From NCBI GenBank assembly GCA_018398575.1, contig JAGTXZ010000021.1, positions 992,001-1,056,000 of the forward strand: a stretch of DNA of 64,000 nucleotides, written 5' to 3'. The notes beneath the pieces are model-generated. The model had not been told where the DNA came from. It was given only the letters and a program-made list of their open reading frames with translations, and did not search any database. Shown piece after piece: positions 60,672 to 64,000 of the stretch. This stretch comes from Ampelomyces quisqualis (Eukaryota; Ascomycota; Dothideomycetes; Pleosporales; Phaeosphaeriaceae). Numbering within the stretch: position 1 is the stretch's first letter; each line of letters starts with the position of its first letter. The position numbers and the translations under genes are program-made.

Positions 60672-63600
60672 ACCTACACTATTCTTAACTATTATACGTA
60701 ACATATTATATAATGCGCGCGTTATAGGATTGCAATAATAAGTACAAGTAGCAGCTACCTTAATTAAATAAATAGTATATAAGCAATGCAAAGACAACAA
60801 CTACTAATAATATATTACAGGTAATTATAAGAATAGGCTATAATATTAATATAGTAGACTAGCGCATATAGGTTAAAGAGATAACAGATTTTATCTAGCA
60901 CAAGAATACATATAACAAGATTAAATAGGTACACCTATAGGCTAACTACCTAAAGACAATGCGTAGCCTAATAACAGATAAATAGCTTAAGTATACTATA
61001 TGCCCCTAACTAACTAACAGTAGCATACTAAGGAAATTCTACAAGGCAACAGCTAGCGCTGTATAGAAAAAGATAATTTTAGAAATTTAAGACTACAGTA
61101 ACAAAGTTAAAGCTAAACATACAGAAAGATAGCTAATACCTGTAAACTTAGAACTAGAACGCACGCAGTTAGCATTAGTAGTCTTAAGTTCTTTTACTGC
61201 TTTAGTAACCTAGCTAATAGGCCTTACTACAATAACAACTAAACTGTTACTTAATAACGTTAATGTCTATATTATAGACAGCGTATATTATTAAACTACC
61301 TAGACCTTCTTACTTTTAAGGCTAATAACAGCTGCACGTTAACAGTAGCTTAAAGACAGCAACTTTAAGATAAAGCTATAACATCTTAAATACAGTGCAC
61401 TTGTTAAATACCTGTTGCAACTAAAATTCATAGACTAGTATATAGTTAAGACTTTAAAGATATTTAACGCGTTAGCGCTGCGCCCAATTACTAACAACAA
61501 TAATCTAGCTGTAACTATTAACTTACACATTAAGATAAGAAGCCTTAAGGGCGTTGCAATCAAATACTAGACTCTAGTACAAGACAAAGTTAAGCCTAGT
61601 AGTAATACAACTCAGAACAGTATACAAATAACAACAGCTAACTACATAATATAGTGCACTTTACTTTAGGCAGCAACAGCAACATTATAAACCTAGTAGG
61701 TGCTACTAGAGACAAGAGGCAAAGGCGCCTCTACTTAGAGCTTAACAACAACACTAAAGATAACAACTATAAATAACAAAAGATAATAAGAGCGCTAGCA
61801 GACCTAGCTTGCAAACTATTAACAGGACCTAAAGCAAATAGTAGCAAACGCTTTAACAGATAGAGCAGGGGTAAGAAGAAAAAGGATAACAGCCTAGACA
61901 TACGCATTAAGACCCTAACTACTAAAATTAAGCGCCTAGAGGAGCAGAACAACAGTACTATAAAGAAAGTAGAAGGAAGTAGAGACAAAGATACTGCGCG
62001 AACACAAAACAACGCAACATCTACGCTAATTACTATACCTAGACAGAAACGTAAGAGTGCTACAGAAAAACAACAAAGGTTACTAGAAGAAGATACCTAC
62101 TCTAGCAGTAAAGAAAAATAAGAAGAGTGTAATAAAGGTAACAAGAATAAGAATAAAGAGCTTTAGTTAGCAAAATAACTTGCGTTAGAAGAAAGGCTGC
62201 AGCTCTAAGCCCTACTAAACGCAAGGTAAGTGCACTATAGAGAGCCTATAACTACAATCTACGCAACTAATACGTAAGATAGAACAGTAGATAAACTGCG
62301 AGCTTAAATTAAAGTAGTAATAGAACACTACTAAGAGGACAAATAGTAGGAAGCAGCTAACTTCTTTAGATTTCTACTAGAAGACTTTAAGAATAACGCG
62401 CCTATAATACTACATTTATTATAAAGACTAACAGTCCTATTTACAGTATACTAACTAACAGAGGCCTATATACTTTATAAAAAAGAGCTATCTTTAGACA
62501 ATAGTAGCATATTTAAGAACATAATAGGTATAGAGAAAACAAGATTAGCTATACTTATAATAATTATAAGGTATACACACTTTAAGAACTAGACTAAAGT
62601 GCAAGAAGACTAATTAAAGAATAAAACTAGTTAACATAAGGCTAAAGACAATAGTTAAGAACAGTGCCTTATAACAGACTAACAGACATTCCTATATACA
62701 TACAAAAAAAACCCTTTAATGCTAGAAGAGCTATAGTTAGCAGCATCTATAGTAAGCAGATAGGGCTGCGCACTAGCTGCATAGAAGGCTAAAATTATTA
62801 CTATAGGCCTCCGCAAATCTAAATAGTGTAATCTAAAAGACCTTCTTACGCTCTATATCTACTTTATAGACAACACTCCCCTACAGAGCATAGGCGCACT
62901 AATAGCAGACAAAGAAATAGAGATAAGGATTAATCTACAAGTTAAACAGCACCTCGCAGCGTTTAACTAAAACGTCCTACCACGCAAATTTACAAAAGAC
63001 AGTAAGAAGTATATAGAGATAGTTCTATAGTACATCTAAGAACGCTACATACCAAAAGTCTACCTAAGTGTAACTACGCACTATCTAGCACTATCTACTA
63101 GCTAATTTATAATTGTATACAGCTACACAATATTAGTAAAACGCGTACTTAATAAATACTAAACTATAAGACTTATAACTATACGCAAAATATTATTAAG
63201 AGGTAGTAAAGTAAGCGTAACAGACGCCTTTAATATTTCTAGCTACATAGTAATATAAGAACGTATTATCTTTAATAAGTTCTATAACTATAAATCTAAG
63301 AATACTATTATAGGTAACTTGTATAAGACTATTTAAGTTAAGAACTATAGTTATTAGTAGAAGGCCTAGGCCTTCTTAGGTACACTAATAGAGAAGGGTC
63401 TCTACAAAATACTTATTTTTATCTTCCTAGCGCTTAGCAGACTATAAGACAATAAGAACTTCTTAAACTAGCACTATCTTACAAGTAAGAAGAATAACAT
63501 AGATAGTTTTAAACTGTTTACTACTGCTAACCTTGTGTACGCAAGCATTAAGAAAATTGTAGATACAAAAGAGACAAAAAAGATATTAGGCCTAGTTATA

Positions 63601-64000
63601 GCAAAGGGCTAAAACACCTACTTATCTAAGGTATAAGAAAGAGTTAAAAACGTGCTCAATTCTCTTAAGTACATAGCGCTTATAGCGTTAGAAGAAAAGA
63701 TTGCAGTAAGGTTTATACTGCGTTAAACTCTAGTTACGCAAGACCTATAGGGCTAGAAGATTTTAGGTATTAAGGGCAACTTCCTAATATTCTACTAGCT
63801 ATACTAAACAGATAACTTCTAATTGCTTATAGCTAACGCAACAACAAGATGCAAGATAGTGCTATAATAAGAAGAGCTAAACAGCGCAAAAGCTAAGAGC
63901 GTATGTATATTTAACTGCGCTAAGATATAAAGTATTATAATATTCTTAATGCTAGCCTAGCTTAAGGCTGCGCTGTTTAAAAGCAAAGGAAGTAAAAAAA
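60672..64000 (+). pseudogene. Gene A, copy 2 (3' end beyond window)
   Basis: The plus-strand frame reads NAKTTTNNILQVIIRIGYNI near 60.79 kb, then KEITDFI, KIKLQHLKYSALVKYLLQL and NNNNLAVTINLHIKIRSLKG. After a frame change near 61.67 kb it reads DIRIKTLTTKIKRLEEQN (coiled coil), then FFRFLLEDFKNNAPIILHLL (62.36 kb), LYKILIFIFLALSRL (63.4 kb) and IFNCAKIQSIIIFLML (63.91 kb), running off the window. Copy 1 shows that about 490 more bases are needed to reach its stop. The family is not recognised. Confidence 0.55.

Larger units (their letters stand above)
46308..64000 (-). mobile_element. Giant multi-gene transposon, copy 2 (inverted, cut by window end)
   Basis: It begins CGTTAGGAAAAATCAAG at 46308, after TA, and is the reverse complement of copy 1 up to the window end. 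Position 64000 corresponds to 15092 in copy 1, so about 1.2 kb including its other terminus is missing, expected near 65195. It has one more 147-bp unit and one fewer 9-bp unit than copy 1. Most differences between the copies are C-to-T or G-to-A in copy 2, so it has suffered more RIP. Confidence 0.85.

Noticed and set aside
13897..64000. A single huge palindrome or segmental inverted duplication
   Set aside because: The 13.7-kb centre is unrelated to the arms, and the inner edges fall exactly on transposon-like termini next to TA. Two insertions in opposite orientation explain it better, although a duplication cannot be fully excluded without the far end.

Overview
The window looks like a transposon-packed, non-genic island of a filamentous ascomycete chromosome. 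Every recognisable coding region is a fungal mobile-element gene or a decayed passenger gene. All carry damage typical of repeat-induced point mutation (RIP): CAA/CAG glutamine codons read as TAA/TAG, TGG reads as TAG, TpA is abundant, and catalytic Asp codons preceded by T have become Asn. No intact protein gene, rRNA, tRNA or CRISPR array was found. Protein calls rest on reading through RIP-type stops, so all coding features are entered as pseudogenes.

Layout. (1) 1-8789: a head-to-tail array of Ty3/Gypsy chromoviruses on the minus strand: a copy cut by the window edge, an LTR shared with the next copy, and a complete copy ending at 8789. (2) 8790-11881: a minus-strand hAT transposase gene, cut at its 3' end by the LTR array. 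(3) 12334-12900: a plus-strand histone H3-like pseudogene with two 48-bp introns; its first intron resembles the hAT introns. (4) 13240-13880: a minus-strand coding remnant. (5) 13897-32645: an 18.75-kb element with short terminal inverted repeats next to TA. It carries an unrecognised large gene (A), a pogo/Tigger-like DDE_1 transposase (B), a gene of 49-residue repeats, a Plavaka-type transposase (C), a second unrecognised gene (D) and several minisatellites. (6) 32737-39852: a second complete chromovirus, plus strand, with a 5-bp target duplication CTATT. (7) 39858-46305: unrecognised minus-strand coding remnants, one with tandem protein repeats. (8) 46308-64000: a second, inverted copy of the 18.75-kb element, cut by the window end and more heavily mutated than the first.

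Copies 1 and 2 of the giant element mirror each other. Paired positions add up to about 79092 in the outer part and about 78945 in the inner part. The 147-bp step is exactly one extra satellite unit in copy 2.

The points most worth following are the giant multi-gene element, the H3-like gene, the repeated intron motif shared by the hAT and H3 genes, and an antisense reading frame at the 3' end of the chromovirus.
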